NCBI RefSeq assembly: GCF_036379515.1
Contig: NZ_DASVGN010000019.1
Location: 9,027 to 73,026 of the forward strand
Length of the DNA stretch: 64,000 nt
From: Castellaniella sp036379515
Lineage (GTDB): Bacteria; Pseudomonadota; Gammaproteobacteria; Burkholderiales; Burkholderiaceae_B
Direction of reading: 5' to 3'
The notes beneath the pieces were generated by a model. That model saw nothing but the letters and a program-made list of their open reading frames with translations. It did no database searches and had not been told where the DNA came from. The position numbers were made by a program, and so were the translations under genes. Below, piece after piece: positions 43,660-52,708 of the stretch (positions are counted from its first letter, which is position 1; each line of letters opens with the position of its first letter).

Positions 43660-45928
43660 CGACCACGGTGAGCGCGGCCATGTTGACAATACGGCGCACG
43701 GTCGAGCTCGACGTCAAGATGTGAACCGGGGCGTTCGCACCCAGCAGGAATGGCCCCACGGCCACGTTGCCACCGGCCGCCGTCTTGAGCAGGTTGTAGG
43801 CAATATTGCCGGAATCCACACTGGGGCAAATGAGCAAGTTGGCTTCGCCGTGCAGCGTGGTCGAAGGCAGGATGCGCTCGCGCAGTGCCGGGTCCAGCGC
43901 ACAATCGCCATGCATCTCGCCGTCGACCTCGAGGTCGGGGTCTCGCTCACGAACAAGCGCCAGCGCCGCACGCATTTTTTCGCCCGAAGACGAACTGCCC
44001 GTGCCAAAGTTCGAGCGCGACAGCAAAGCCACCTTGGGTTCGATGTTCAGGCGCCGCATTTCAGCCGCAGCCATCAGAGTGATCTCCGCTACCTGCGCCG
44101 CATCCGGATTGTCGTTGACGTGCGTGTCGGCCAGCGCAATGGTGCGCTCGTCAAGCAGCAGGATGTTCATGGCTGCATAGGTCTGTACGCCGTCCTGGCG
44201 CCCCAGCACCTCGTCGATGAAGCGCAGGTGGTTGCCATAAGAACCTACCGTGCCGCAGATCATGCCGTCGGCATCGCCCAGCCGCACCATCATGGCACCG
44301 ATCAAGGTCAAGCGGCGACGCGTCTCGACACGCGCCATCTCCTTGGTGATGCCGCGCCGGCACATGAGCTCCCAATACGTGGTCCAGTACTTGTGGAAAC
44401 GCTCGTCGTGTTCCGGATTGGTGACCTCGACGTCTTTGTCCAGACGGATGCGCAGGCCGTATTTTTCAATGCGCGCCTCCAGCACAGCTGGGCGGCCAAT
44501 CAGGATGGGGTGTGCCAGGCCTTCATCGACGACGATCTGTACGGCGCGCAGCACACGCTCGTCCTCGCCTTCGGCAAACACGATGCGCGCTTTGCCACCC
44601 TCGCGGACCATGGCCCGGGCAGCAGAAAACAAGGGCTTCATGAAGGCGCCAGAGTGGTAGACGAACTGCTCCAGCTGGCTGGAGTAGCTCTTCATGTCGG
44701 CGATGGGGCGCGTCGCAACCCCGTCATCCATGGCGGCCTGCGCCACGGCGGGCGAAATGCGCACGATCAGTCGCGGATCGAAAGGCTTGGGGATGAAATA
44801 GTTGGACCCGAACGAGACGTCATACAGCCCATAGGCCGCAGCCACGATGTCGTTCTGCTCTTCGCGCGCCAGCTTGCACATGGCAAGCGCTGCCGCTTTT
44901 TCCATCCCGCGTGTGATGGTGGTGGCTCCCACGTCGAGTGCGCCCCGAAAAATGTACGGGAAACACAACACGTTGTTGACCTGATTCGGAAAATCCGAGC
45001 GCCCCGTGGCAATCACGGCATCCGGCCGGACACCCAGGGCGTCAGAAGGGAGGATTTCGGGATTGGGATTGGCCAGCGCCAGAATGAGCGGGCGATCGGC
45101 CATTTTCTTGACCATGGAAGGCTTGAGAACACCACCCGCAGACAGCCCAAGGAAGACATCGGCATCGGCAATGATGTCGTCGAGCGTGCGTGCGTCTGTT
45201 TTCTTTGCAAACTTGGCTTTCTTTTCGTCCATCAGGACGGTACGGCCTTCGTAGACCACGCCTTCGATGTCGGAGACCCAGACGTGCTCGAGAGGCAGCC
45301 CCATGTCCATCATGAGATCAAGGCAGCCCAACGCCGCAGCACCTGCGCCCGACACGACGACCTTTACCTTGGACACGTCCTTGCCGACGACTTCGAGCCC
45401 ATTGATGAAGGCTGCAGTGACGCAAATGGCAGTCCCGTGCTGATCATCGTGAAACACGGGGATCTTCATGCGTTCGCGCAACTTGCGCTCGACGTAGAAG
45501 CATTCTGGCGCCTTGATGTCCTCGAGGTTGATGCCGCCGAACGTCGGTTCCAGCCCGGCAATGATCTCGACCAGTTTTTCGGGATCGCGCTCGTTGATTT
45601 CGATGTCGAAGACATCCAGCCCCGAAAACTTCTTGAACAGGACTGCCTTGCCTTCCATCACCGGTTTGGCTGCGAGCGGCCCAATAGCCCCCAAGCCCAA
45701 AACGGCCGTGCCATTGGTGATGACGCCGACCAGATTCCCGCGCCCGGTAAAACGTACGGCATTGTGCTCATCAGCCACGATCTCTTCACAAGCCGCCGCC
45801 ACCCCGGGCGAGTAGGCCAACGCCAGATCGTGCTGATTGGAGAGCTGTTTGGTTGGAGTGACTGAAATTTTTCCGGGGCGGCCATGTTCGTGATATTCGA
45901 GAGCCGCCGCACGCAACGATTCGTCCAT
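43634..45928 (-). CDS. maeB: NADP-dependent malic enzyme with phosphotransacetylase-like domain
   Basis: A 764-residue MaeB-type enzyme. Residues ~1-430 are the malic enzyme: YSPGVAAACEEI, VLGLGAIGPLAAKPVMEGKA, DDQHGTAICVTAAF and VSGAGAAALGCLDLM (NAD(P) site). The remaining ~330 residues are a phosphotransacetylase-like domain, which binds acetyl-CoA regulators but is not thought to be catalytic in MaeB. It decarboxylates malate to pyruvate, making NADPH. ATG at 45928 has AAGG upstream. First in a chain maeB-patatin-barstar. Confidence 0.96.
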   Translation of the reverse strand: MDESLRAAALEYHEHGRPGKISVTPTKQLSNQHDLALAYSPGVAAACEEIVADEHNAVRFTGRGNLVGVITNGTAVLGLGAIGPLAAKPVMEGKAVLFKKFSGLDVFDIEINERDPEKLVEIIAGLEPTFGGINLEDIKAPECFYVERKLRERMKIPVFHDDQHGTAICVTAAFINGLEVVGKDVSKVKVVVSGAGAAALGCLDLMMDMGLPLEHVWVSDIEGVVYEGRTVLMDEKKAKFAKKTDARTLDDIIADADVFLGLSAGGVLKPSMVKKMADRPLILALANPNPEILPSDALGVRPDAVIATGRSDFPNQVNNVLCFPYIFRGALDVGATTITRGMEKAAALAMCKLAREEQNDIVAAAYGLYDVSFGSNYFIPKPFDPRLIVRISPAVAQAAMDDGVATRPIADMKSYSSQLEQFVYHSGAFMKPLFSAARAMVREGGKARIVFAEGEDERVLRAVQIVVDEGLAHPILIGRPAVLEARIEKYGLRIRLDKDVEVTNPEHDERFHKYWTTYWELMCRRGITKEMARVETRRRLTLIGAMMVRLGDADGMICGTVGSYGNHLRFIDEVLGRQDGVQTYAAMNILLLDERTIALADTHVNDNPDAAQVAEITLMAAAEMRRLNIEPKVALLSRSNFGTGSSSSGEKMRAALALVRERDPDLEVDGEMHGDCALDPALRERILPSTTLHGEANLLICPSVDSGNIAYNLLKTAAGGNVAVGPFLLGANAPVHILTSSSTVRRIVNMAALTVVDANKPRHA

Positions 45929-46047
45929 GTGTTGTTGCCTTGTGGATGTGAAGGAGTATGACAAGAGTCATTCTAGCCGCTTGTACGCGCCGGTGATACG
46001 CACACGCAGCACGCCACCCATTCAGGCACCGAGTGAGGTCAAAACGA

Positions 46048-46947
46048 TCAGAACCGCTGGGCCTGCGACGGGAACAAACCCTCGGGGTCGAAAAGCCCCT
46101 TGATCACCTGATCTGTCGACGCGTCCGTGTTCAGCGATGCCTCTCGAGTACCAAAGCGGTCGGGATAGTCGCGATCGACGGGCTGACCCAGTCGCTCGTC
46201 GAACACCAGCCACTCGACCCACCCCAGCTCGCCGCCATGGCCCAACAGCAGATGCGACAGATTGAGGGTACGACCGGCAATGGGCTTGAGCGCATCCAGG
46301 CGATAGCGAGCATTCCACAGCGCATCGGGAGCCACCGCGCCCGCCTGCCCGCTCAGTTCGAAGAGCCTAGGCACCATCTGCTGCAAGCGGGGGTTATCCA
46401 GCGGTTTGCGGCTGTCGACCCCAAAGGCACCCAGGTTGGCCTGAGTGCCGTCCGCCAACAGGACCAGCGCATGGACCAGGCCGCTGGCGGCCGTATCACC
46501 GGCATCCCAGTCGCAAAGGCTGCGATCCGCCAGCCAGGCGGCCACCGTCAAATGGGGAGGCTGGTCGCGAAACTGCGGCAACCCCGCCTGCTCCAGGTCG
46601 CCAATGAAGCAGCCAGGCTGCACGAACCAGCGGGGATCATCCGGCCCCAGCCGTTCGTAGCGTTCCATGCCATTGCCCGGTTCTACCCATAGCACCGGGG
46701 TATCGGCCAGTGCCGAAGCGTGCGGGATGCCGTCCAACGCAAAATGAATGCCGTATTCCAGACACAAAGACCGGGCATGATAGACATCTTGCATTTGCTG
46801 CGGCACCAACCGCGCGCTATTGACGGGGGTCGAAAAGTCATAGACATGCCCTTCGGCCACCCGCTGCAGGCGTGACAGGAAGGTCTCCCAAGGGGATCGT
46901 TCCGTGCGGTGTCCAGTCAAAAACGCACGGCGTGACGACGACTGCAT
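46048..46947 (-). CDS. FAD-linked-oxidase-like protein with twin-arginine-like N-terminus
   Basis: A 299-residue protein I cannot name. RLVPQQMQDVYHARSLCLEYGIHFALDG resembles the FAD-binding (PCMH) entry of glycolate/lactate oxidases and the last residues (KGLFDPEGLFPSQ) resemble their DPxGxxNPGK tail, but the flavin-binding glycine loop is degraded, so catalytic activity is doubtful. The start MQSSSRRAFLTG, with AGGAG upstream, shows a twin-arginine-like motif without the hydrophobic stretch needed for export. It is divergent from the aminotransferase gene (65 bp) and convergent with nothing functional nearby. May be a cytosolic redox-binding protein. Confidence 0.55.
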   Translation of the reverse strand: MQSSSRRAFLTGHRTERSPWETFLSRLQRVAEGHVYDFSTPVNSARLVPQQMQDVYHARSLCLEYGIHFALDGIPHASALADTPVLWVEPGNGMERYERLGPDDPRWFVQPGCFIGDLEQAGLPQFRDQPPHLTVAAWLADRSLCDWDAGDTAASGLVHALVLLADGTQANLGAFGVDSRKPLDNPRLQQMVPRLFELSGQAGAVAPDALWNARYRLDALKPIAGRTLNLSHLLLGHGGELGWVEWLVFDERLGQPVDRDYPDRFGTREASLNTDASTDQVIKGLFDPEGLFPSQAQRF

Positions 46948-47012
46948 GGCGGTGACTCCTGAGGGTGAAAGGCTACAATCAGAGTTTCGAATCGAATCCC
47001 CGAGATTGATCC

Positions 47013-48212
47013 ATGCTCCAAGCGGCCGAGAGAACAGAACGCACGGTGCCATTCTACGCTGTAGAAGTCCTGAAACAGGCTCAGGCATTGGCTGCGCAAG
47101 GGCACGACGTCATCAGCCTGGGCATCGGCGAACCCGATTTCACCGCCCCGACGCGCGTGCTGGAGACACTCCGGCGCGCAGCGGATGCCGGGCTCAGCGG
47201 CTATACGGCGCCTGCGGGCATCCCGGCCCTCCGGGAAGCCATCGCGCATTATTACCAGACCCAGTTTGGGGCCACGATAGACCCTGCCCGCATCCTGATC
47301 ACGGCAGGCGCCTCGGGAGCCTTGATGTTGGCCGCACTTGTATTGGTCAACCCCGGCGACGAAATCCTCATGCCGGACCCGTCCTACCCGGCAAACCGCA
47401 ATTTCGTGACGGCCGCGGGGGGCACCACGCGCCTGGTGCCCACCACAGCCGAAAACCGGTTCCAGCTGCAGGCCGATGACATCGCAACGTACTGGGGGCC
47501 CCACACACGTGGAGTCCTGATCGCCTCGCCCAGCAACCCCACCGGTACCTCGATGCCCCGCGAAGCCTTGCGCGCACTGATCGCCGCCGTGCGAACCCGG
47601 GGTGGTTACGTGATCATGGACGAGATCTATCTGGGGCTGTACTACGACGAGGCCCCGCAAAGCGCGCTGACGCTGGATGACGACCTGCTGGTCATCAACA
47701 GCTTCTCAAAATATTTTCACATGACCGGCTGGCGCCTCGGATGGCTGATCGCTCCCGCCAATCTGATGCCTGCCGTCGAACGACTCGCGGCCAGCCTGGT
47801 CATTTGCGCACCCGCACTTGCGCAGCATGCCGCCCTGAGCTGCTTCGAGCCGGAAGTCATGCATATCTACGAACAGCGCCGCCTCTCCTTCAAAGAACGA
47901 CGCGATTATCTGCTGCCCGCGTTTGCTCACATGGGGCTGCAGGTTCCTGCAGCGCCCGACGGCGCGTTCTACATCTTTGCCGACATCCGGAACTTCGGCG
48001 TCGACGGCGCCACATTCTGTCGGCGTCTGCTCAACGAAGCTCACGTGGCGGCCGTCCCAGGCCTGGATTTCGGCGAAGCCCATGCACGCCACACAGTGCG
48101 CTTCTCATACGCGACAGGCTTGGACCGCCTCAAGGAAGCAACGAGCCGCATGGAAGGCTTTCTGGATCACCTGCGATCGGAAGCCGGTTCGATGGCACCA
48201 GATCCCGCTTGA
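47013..48212 (+). CDS. PLP-dependent aminotransferase, class I/II
   Basis: A 399-residue fold-type I aminotransferase of the AspC/AlaA branch. SLGIGEPDFTAP, the cofactor-phosphate segment GASGALML, SPSNPTGT, DEIYLGLYY, and PLP lysine 233 in NSFSKYFHMTGWRLGW are present, with the substrate-carboxylate Arg in HTVRFSYAT. The exact amino donor cannot be read; aspartate, alanine or aromatic substrates are possible. It is divergent from the FAD-oxidase-like gene. ATG at 47013 has little SD. Confidence 0.9.
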   Translation: MLQAAERTERTVPFYAVEVLKQAQALAAQGHDVISLGIGEPDFTAPTRVLETLRRAADAGLSGYTAPAGIPALREAIAHYYQTQFGATIDPARILITAGASGALMLAALVLVNPGDEILMPDPSYPANRNFVTAAGGTTRLVPTTAENRFQLQADDIATYWGPHTRGVLIASPSNPTGTSMPREALRALIAAVRTRGGYVIMDEIYLGLYYDEAPQSALTLDDDLLVINSFSKYFHMTGWRLGWLIAPANLMPAVERLAASLVICAPALAQHAALSCFEPEVMHIYEQRRLSFKERRDYLLPAFAHMGLQVPAAPDGAFYIFADIRNFGVDGATFCRRLLNEAHVAAVPGLDFGEAHARHTVRFSYATGLDRLKEATSRMEGFLDHLRSEAGSMAPDPA

Positions 48213-48236
48213 ACCTCGCTCCGCTTCATTCCAGTC

Positions 48237-49112
48237 TCACCGACCGGGGGGAAGCCCCGAGGCCAGGGCAATGCGCCTGCGCTCGGCCAACACACGCGCC
48301 CCATAGCCACCGTCTCCGGCTCCGGTAGCACCCACATAACAGGCCAGCCCACCCTCAAGCGATCCACGCCGCTTGATGCAGTCTGACAAAATCTGGGCTC
48401 CGACGCGAATGTTCATGACCGGATTGAAGACGGCTGTGCGACCACCACTCCGCTTGAGCTTGTCGCGGTGCACATTGGTCATGATCTGCATGAGTCCTTG
48501 TGCGCCCACCGCACTTTCCACGAACGGGTTGTAGCGCGATTCGATCGCGATAACGGCCAGCAGCAGTTGCGGGTCCACGCGCTCGTCTCGTCCTACGGAA
48601 AACGCCGTGCGTATCAGCGCGCCGGCCACACTGGGCGCAATCCGGTACTTACGGGCCAAATAGCTGCGCAAGCCGTGATCCTGCGCTCGAGTCAGCCCCT
48701 TGACGGGACGGTCCTGCATGCTGGCGACCAAGGCCTGTGTGAAGCTGGGAAAACCGGTCGCAGTCGCTGCTTCTTCAGGTGCCGGGGCAGCGCCGGAAGG
48801 CTGCTCACTCGAGGGCCCTGATGGGGGCGCCGCCACACTCGCCGAGGCGGGTGGCGTGGGCACTGTCCAATCGGGACTTTCAGCGTCGTCGCTTGCCCCA
48901 TAATTACCATCGTTAGCCTGGAACATGGTAAGCACGACTTCGTGCAACTGCTGCGACTGCTGGCGCATGGACGGCAGCACCAGGCTCAAGCCCAGCGTCG
49001 TGAGCACGGCCAGCCCCAGGTAGATGGCACTGACGTGAATGAATTCGCCCACTGGGGCCATGGCCAACCGAACACCCGAGCGCAGCTGTTCGCGCACGGC
49101 AAGGTCAAACAT
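48237..49112 (-). CDS. Membrane-anchored lytic transglycosylase, SLT domain
   Basis: A 291-residue protein with an N-terminal membrane helix (about residues 25-47), a Pro/Ala/Ser-rich linker (~75-120), and a C-terminal SLT domain (~155-290). The catalytic Glu191 lies in VIAIESRYNP, followed by AVGAQGLMQIM and FNPVMNIRVGAQIL, the family order. It cleaves peptidoglycan glycan strands to 1,6-anhydro ends. ATG at 49112 is preceded by GGAG. Divergent from ubiD with 80 bp between. Confidence 0.88.
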   Translation of the reverse strand: MFDLAVREQLRSGVRLAMAPVGEFIHVSAIYLGLAVLTTLGLSLVLPSMRQQSQQLHEVVLTMFQANDGNYGASDDAESPDWTVPTPPASASVAAPPSGPSSEQPSGAAPAPEEAATATGFPSFTQALVASMQDRPVKGLTRAQDHGLRSYLARKYRIAPSVAGALIRTAFSVGRDERVDPQLLLAVIAIESRYNPFVESAVGAQGLMQIMTNVHRDKLKRSGGRTAVFNPVMNIRVGAQILSDCIKRRGSLEGGLACYVGATGAGDGGYGARVLAERRRIALASGLPPGR

Positions 49113-49192
49113 CGGAGGCTCCGGCAACCCTTGGGCGGGGGTCGGTGGTAATCTTTCGCACGACGCCACTGTAACCTGAGCGACTGCCTTCT

Positions 49193-50737
49193 GTGAAATA
49201 TCGCGACCTCCGAGACTTCATCCACCAGCTCGAAGAGCATGGCGAACTCAAGCGCATCGCGCATCCTGTCGCCACCGCGCTCGAAATGACCGAAATCAGC
49301 GACCGCGTGCTGAAGGCCCAAGGGCCTGCCCTGCTATTCGAACACCCGCTGCACGTCGGCGGCACAAGCCCAATTCCCGTATTGACCAACCTGTTTGGCA
49401 CCCCCAAGCGCGTTGCCTGGGGCATGGGTGCCGACGATGTCTCGGCATTGCGCGAAACGGGCGAGCTGCTGGCCTCATTGCGAGAGCCCACGCCCCCCCA
49501 TGGGATGCGAGACGCCTTCTCCAAGGTCTCCATGCTGAAGGCAGCGCTCTGGGACATGAACCCTCGAACGGTGCGCACGGCTTCCTGCCAGGAGGTGGTC
49601 ATCGAGGCGGCCGACGTGGACCTTTCAACCCTGCCGCTGCAAGGCTGCTGGCCGGGCGACGTGGCGCCGCTCCTGACCTGGGGGCTGGTCACGACGCGCG
49701 GACCGCGTGCGCGGCGGCAGAACCTGGGGATCTACCGCCAACAGATGATAGGCCGCAACAAGCTCATCATGCGCTGGCTGTCACACCGAGGCGGCGCACT
49801 TGATTTCCGCGATTACGCGCTGGCCCACCCTGGTGAACCGTTCCCGATTGCCGTGGCACTTGGCGCAGACCCGGCCACGACGCTGGCCGCCGTCACCCCC
49901 ATTCCCGACAGTCTGTCCGAATACCAGTTCGCGGGCTTGCTGCGCGGTTCGCGTACCGAACTCACAAAGGCCTTGGGCAGCGACCTGCTGGTGCCCGCCC
50001 AGGCCGAGATCATCCTCGAAGGACACATTCTGCCCTCGACCGCTCCTGCCGCACATCCCGCCGAAGTACCCGAGGGCGTTGCACCGCCGCCCGAAACCGG
50101 CTATGAAATGGCATTGGAAGGCCCTTACGGCGACCACACGGGGTATTACAACGAACAGGATTGGTTCCCGGTATTCACGGTAGAACGCATCACGCACCGA
50201 CGCACGCCGATCTATCACAGTACCTATACTGGAAAGCCGCCGGACGAGCCCGCCATTCTGGGCGTCGCACTCAACGAAGTATTTGTGCCGCTCCTGCGCC
50301 GCCAGTTTTCCGAAATCGTGGACTTTTACCTGCCGCCGGAAGGCTGCAGCTACCGCTTGGCCATCGTATCGATGCGCAAGCAATACCCCGGTCATGCCAA
50401 ACGCATTATGTTCGGCCTCTGGAGCGTATTGCGACAGTTCATGTACACCAAGTTCATCATCGTCGTGGACGAGGATATCGACGTACGGCAATGGTCCGAA
50501 GTGGTCTGGGCCATGACCACACGCATGGACCCAGTCCGCGATACGACCCTGGTCGAAAACACCCCCATCGATTACCTGGACTTTGCATCACCGGTCTCTG
50601 GCCTGGGTGGCAAGATGGGGCTGGATGCCACCCACAAGTGGCCGGGCGAAACCCAGCGCGAATGGGGGCGCCCCATCGAGATGGACCCCGCCGTCAAGCA
50701 GCGGGTCGACGCCATGTGGGAACAGCTGGGGCTATAG
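49193..50737 (+). CDS. ubiD: UbiD-family decarboxylase (3-octaprenyl-4-hydroxybenzoate decarboxylase)
   Basis: A 514-residue prenylated-FMN-dependent decarboxylase of ubiquinone synthesis. RNKLIMRWLSHRGGALDFRDY and GPYGDHTGYYNEQDWFPVF are the UbiD motifs, the latter with the catalytic Glu region; FIIVVDEDIDVRQWSEVVWA is typical of the C-terminal half. Start is GTG at 49193, giving MKYRDLRDFI. The prFMN-making partner UbiX is not within the window. Function as UbiD is inferred from close sequence type; other aryl decarboxylases share the fold. Confidence 0.93.
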   Translation: MKYRDLRDFIHQLEEHGELKRIAHPVATALEMTEISDRVLKAQGPALLFEHPLHVGGTSPIPVLTNLFGTPKRVAWGMGADDVSALRETGELLASLREPTPPHGMRDAFSKVSMLKAALWDMNPRTVRTASCQEVVIEAADVDLSTLPLQGCWPGDVAPLLTWGLVTTRGPRARRQNLGIYRQQMIGRNKLIMRWLSHRGGALDFRDYALAHPGEPFPIAVALGADPATTLAAVTPIPDSLSEYQFAGLLRGSRTELTKALGSDLLVPAQAEIILEGHILPSTAPAAHPAEVPEGVAPPPETGYEMALEGPYGDHTGYYNEQDWFPVFTVERITHRRTPIYHSTYTGKPPDEPAILGVALNEVFVPLLRRQFSEIVDFYLPPEGCSYRLAIVSMRKQYPGHAKRIMFGLWSVLRQFMYTKFIIVVDEDIDVRQWSEVVWAMTTRMDPVRDTTLVENTPIDYLDFASPVSGLGGKMGLDATHKWPGETQREWGRPIEMDPAVKQRVDAMWEQLGL

Positions 50738-50747
50738 GCTTTGGGGC

Positions 50748-51107
50748 TCAATCGGCAGCATCGTCTTCACGTGCTGGATGTCGCACCAGCCAGAACAGGC
50801 CCACCACAAACGCGCATTTCAACAGCACCTGCCTGCGTCCGCCACCCGGCCACAACGCAGAGGCCAGTGACAGCAACATGGGAAAGCGCCGCGAGGCGCG
50901 CAGCCCGAGCCCCAGCCATCCCAAGCCTGTAGACTCGAGGTGGTCGCGCGCCCGCGCAACCCAGGCACCAGGCCGCAAGGCGTCAGCAAGACTGCAGGCG
51001 CTTTGTCTGAACTGCAGGCGCTCGTAGCCTGCCCGCATGCGCAGCAATTCAATCTGCAGCTGACGGTCACGTGACAGCCGTGGCGGTACCGCGCGCGTTG
51101 AACTCAT
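50748..51107 (-). CDS. YqjK-like hypothetical protein
   Basis: A 119-residue basic protein resembling YqjK: SRDRQLQIELLRMRAGYERLQFRQSA and a C-terminal hydrophobic stretch (VLLKCAFVVGLFWLV). Its function is not known. Its start overlaps the YqjE-like gene by 4 bp, completing a yqjD-yqjE-yqjK-type operon of envelope stress-associated membrane proteins. Confidence 0.7.
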   Translation of the reverse strand: MSSTRAVPPRLSRDRQLQIELLRMRAGYERLQFRQSACSLADALRPGAWVARARDHLESTGLGWLGLGLRASRRFPMLLSLASALWPGGGRRQVLLKCAFVVGLFWLVRHPAREDDAAD

Positions 51108-51556
51108 GGCTTGTCTCCCGCCGCACCGTTCCCCGTGACCGACGCATCCGAGTCCGGCGCAGGCGTCGCTTTTTCTCCGAGGGCTGCCAGCAGATCAGAC
51201 CAACTCCGGGCATCGGCCCGCAAGACGTCAGCCGTTGCCGCAAAAGGCGGCGGGTCCTGACGCAGGCGACGTTGCAACCACACGAACAGACCAAGGCCCA
51301 GTACGGCATAGACCAGTGCCAACACGCCCAGCGACACAATGCGATAGTCTGTTGGCCAGAAAGCCACTGCCACCGCCAGCGATGCCACCAGCAAGGCCAG
51401 CAGCAGGAATATGGCTGCCAGCAGCAATACGCCCAGGCGACACAGGGCGCGATCACGCGCCTCGAGCGCTTCCAGGCCCAGAAGTTCCAGGCGCGTGGCA
51501 ATCAGCGTGCTCATCTGGGTGGCGCACTGCGCCAGCGAACGCCCCAATGTGCCCAT
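51104..51556 (-). CDS. Phage-holin-superfamily / YqjE-like membrane protein
   Basis: A 150-residue protein with two adjacent membrane helices (about residues 40-60 and 70-90) after an N-terminal helix TRLELLGLEALEARDRAL. It belongs to the Holin-like DUF1469/YqjE family, unrelated in role to true phage lysis proteins as far as known. It lies between YqjD-like and YqjK-like genes. The C-terminus is polar and Ala/Asp-rich. Confidence 0.8.
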   Translation of the reverse strand: MGTLGRSLAQCATQMSTLIATRLELLGLEALEARDRALCRLGVLLLAAIFLLLALLVASLAVAVAFWPTDYRIVSLGVLALVYAVLGLGLFVWLQRRLRQDPPPFAATADVLRADARSWSDLLAALGEKATPAPDSDASVTGNGAAGDKP

Positions 51557-51562
51557 GATGCG

Positions 51563-51886
51563 TCAACGCCGTGACAGCAAGGCGCCCAAAAGCAAGCCGG
51601 CAACTCCGGCGATCCCAACCGCTTTCCAGGGATTTGCCTGCACGTATTCGTCAGTATCGTGGGCCACCTGGCGCCCCTGCTCCAAGAGACCAGCCTGGGT
51701 CTGCGCCAGTGCTTCGCGTCCATCATCCAGGGCCTGCAAAGCGCGTGCCCGAAGGTCGGAAGCCTTGTCACCGGTCGCTTCGGTCGCCTCCCGCAGAAAC
51801 TTCTCGGCCTGATCCAGGGTTTTCTTCAAGTCCTCGACCAGAGCGTCTCCGGCGGACTGAGTGGCAATGGGCTTGCGAGTAGCCAT
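51563..51886 (-). CDS. DUF883 / YqjD-ElaB family protein
   Basis: A 107-residue protein of the YqjD/ElaB/YgaM family: a helical N-terminal part (DLKKTLDQAEKFLREATEAT) and a C-terminal membrane helix with the glycine-rich end VAGLLLGALLSRR. In E. coli these tail-anchored inner-membrane proteins bind ribosomes in stationary phase. AGGAGA lies five bases before the ATG. First gene of the yqjD-yqjE-yqjK-type operon. Confidence 0.85.
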   Translation of the reverse strand: MATRKPIATQSAGDALVEDLKKTLDQAEKFLREATEATGDKASDLRARALQALDDGREALAQTQAGLLEQGRQVAHDTDEYVQANPWKAVGIAGVAGLLLGALLSRR

Positions 51887-51981
51887 AAGGGTCTCCTAGC
51901 GATGAATCATGAACCCCATGCTAACCGATGACATCAGTCCGGATGTATCCAAAGATGAACATGCCACCCGACAAATGGCTT

Positions 51982-52620
51982 TCAGTCGGCCTTCTGGCGC
52001 GTCCCGAAAATACGGTCGCCCGCATCGCCGAGCCCGGGAATAATGTAGCCGTTTTCGTTCAGGTGATCGTCGATGGCCGCAGTGTAGATATGGACGTCCG
52101 GGTGAGCCCGCTCGACCCGGGCGATGCCCTCAGGGGCCGCAACCAGCACCAGCGCCCGCACATTGTGGCTGCCTGCCTGTTTGAGCAGGTCAATCGCCGC
52201 CACCATGGAACCGCCCGTCGCCAGCATGGGGTCCACAATCAGGGCCAAACGCTGATCAAGCTGACCCACGAGCTTTTCGACGTAGGGTTGAGCCTGCAGC
52301 GTCTCTTCGTTGCGAGAAATGCCCACCACGCTGACCTTGGCGCCCGGAATCAAACTGAGCACCCCGTCGAGCATGCCAATGCCGGCACGCAAGATAGGGA
52401 CGACAGTGATCTTCTTGCCCGCCAGCTTCTCGACCTCGAGCTCACCAGCCCAACCGGTAATGCGCGCCGGCTCAAGCGGCAGATCCTTGGTTGCTTCGTA
52501 GGTCAGCAGGGCGCCGACTTCCTGGGCCATTTCCCGAAAATTCTTGGTGCTGAGGTCCGCACGGCGCATCAGGCCCAGTTTGTGGCGAATGAGCGGGTGG
52601 CGAATTTCGTGAATAGGCAT
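51982..52620 (-). CDS. upp: Uracil phosphoribosyltransferase
   Basis: A 212-residue salvage enzyme joining uracil to PRPP to give UMP. HPLIRHKLGLMR at the start, VPILRAGIGMLDG, the PRPP-binding loop ALIVDPMLATGGSM, and the uracil-binding tail YIIPGLGDAGDRIFGT are all present. It stands alone between the YqjD operon and dacB; the NCS2 permease at 21.4-22.7 kb is a likely partner in uracil salvage. Confidence 0.97.
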   Translation of the reverse strand: MPIHEIRHPLIRHKLGLMRRADLSTKNFREMAQEVGALLTYEATKDLPLEPARITGWAGELEVEKLAGKKITVVPILRAGIGMLDGVLSLIPGAKVSVVGISRNEETLQAQPYVEKLVGQLDQRLALIVDPMLATGGSMVAAIDLLKQAGSHNVRALVLVAAPEGIARVERAHPDVHIYTAAIDDHLNENGYIIPGLGDAGDRIFGTRQKAD

Positions 52621-52708
52621 AAGGATGGGCGATCTGCAAATGAGGGCCCATCAGTGTAACGCGCCAACCGGCCGCACAAGCGTGCGCGCAGCCGGTTGAC
52701 CTACGCTG

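Noticed and set aside
51104..51556. Prophage holin
   Set aside because: It is a YqjE-type protein inside a yqjD-yqjE-yqjK operon; no endolysin or other phage genes are near.
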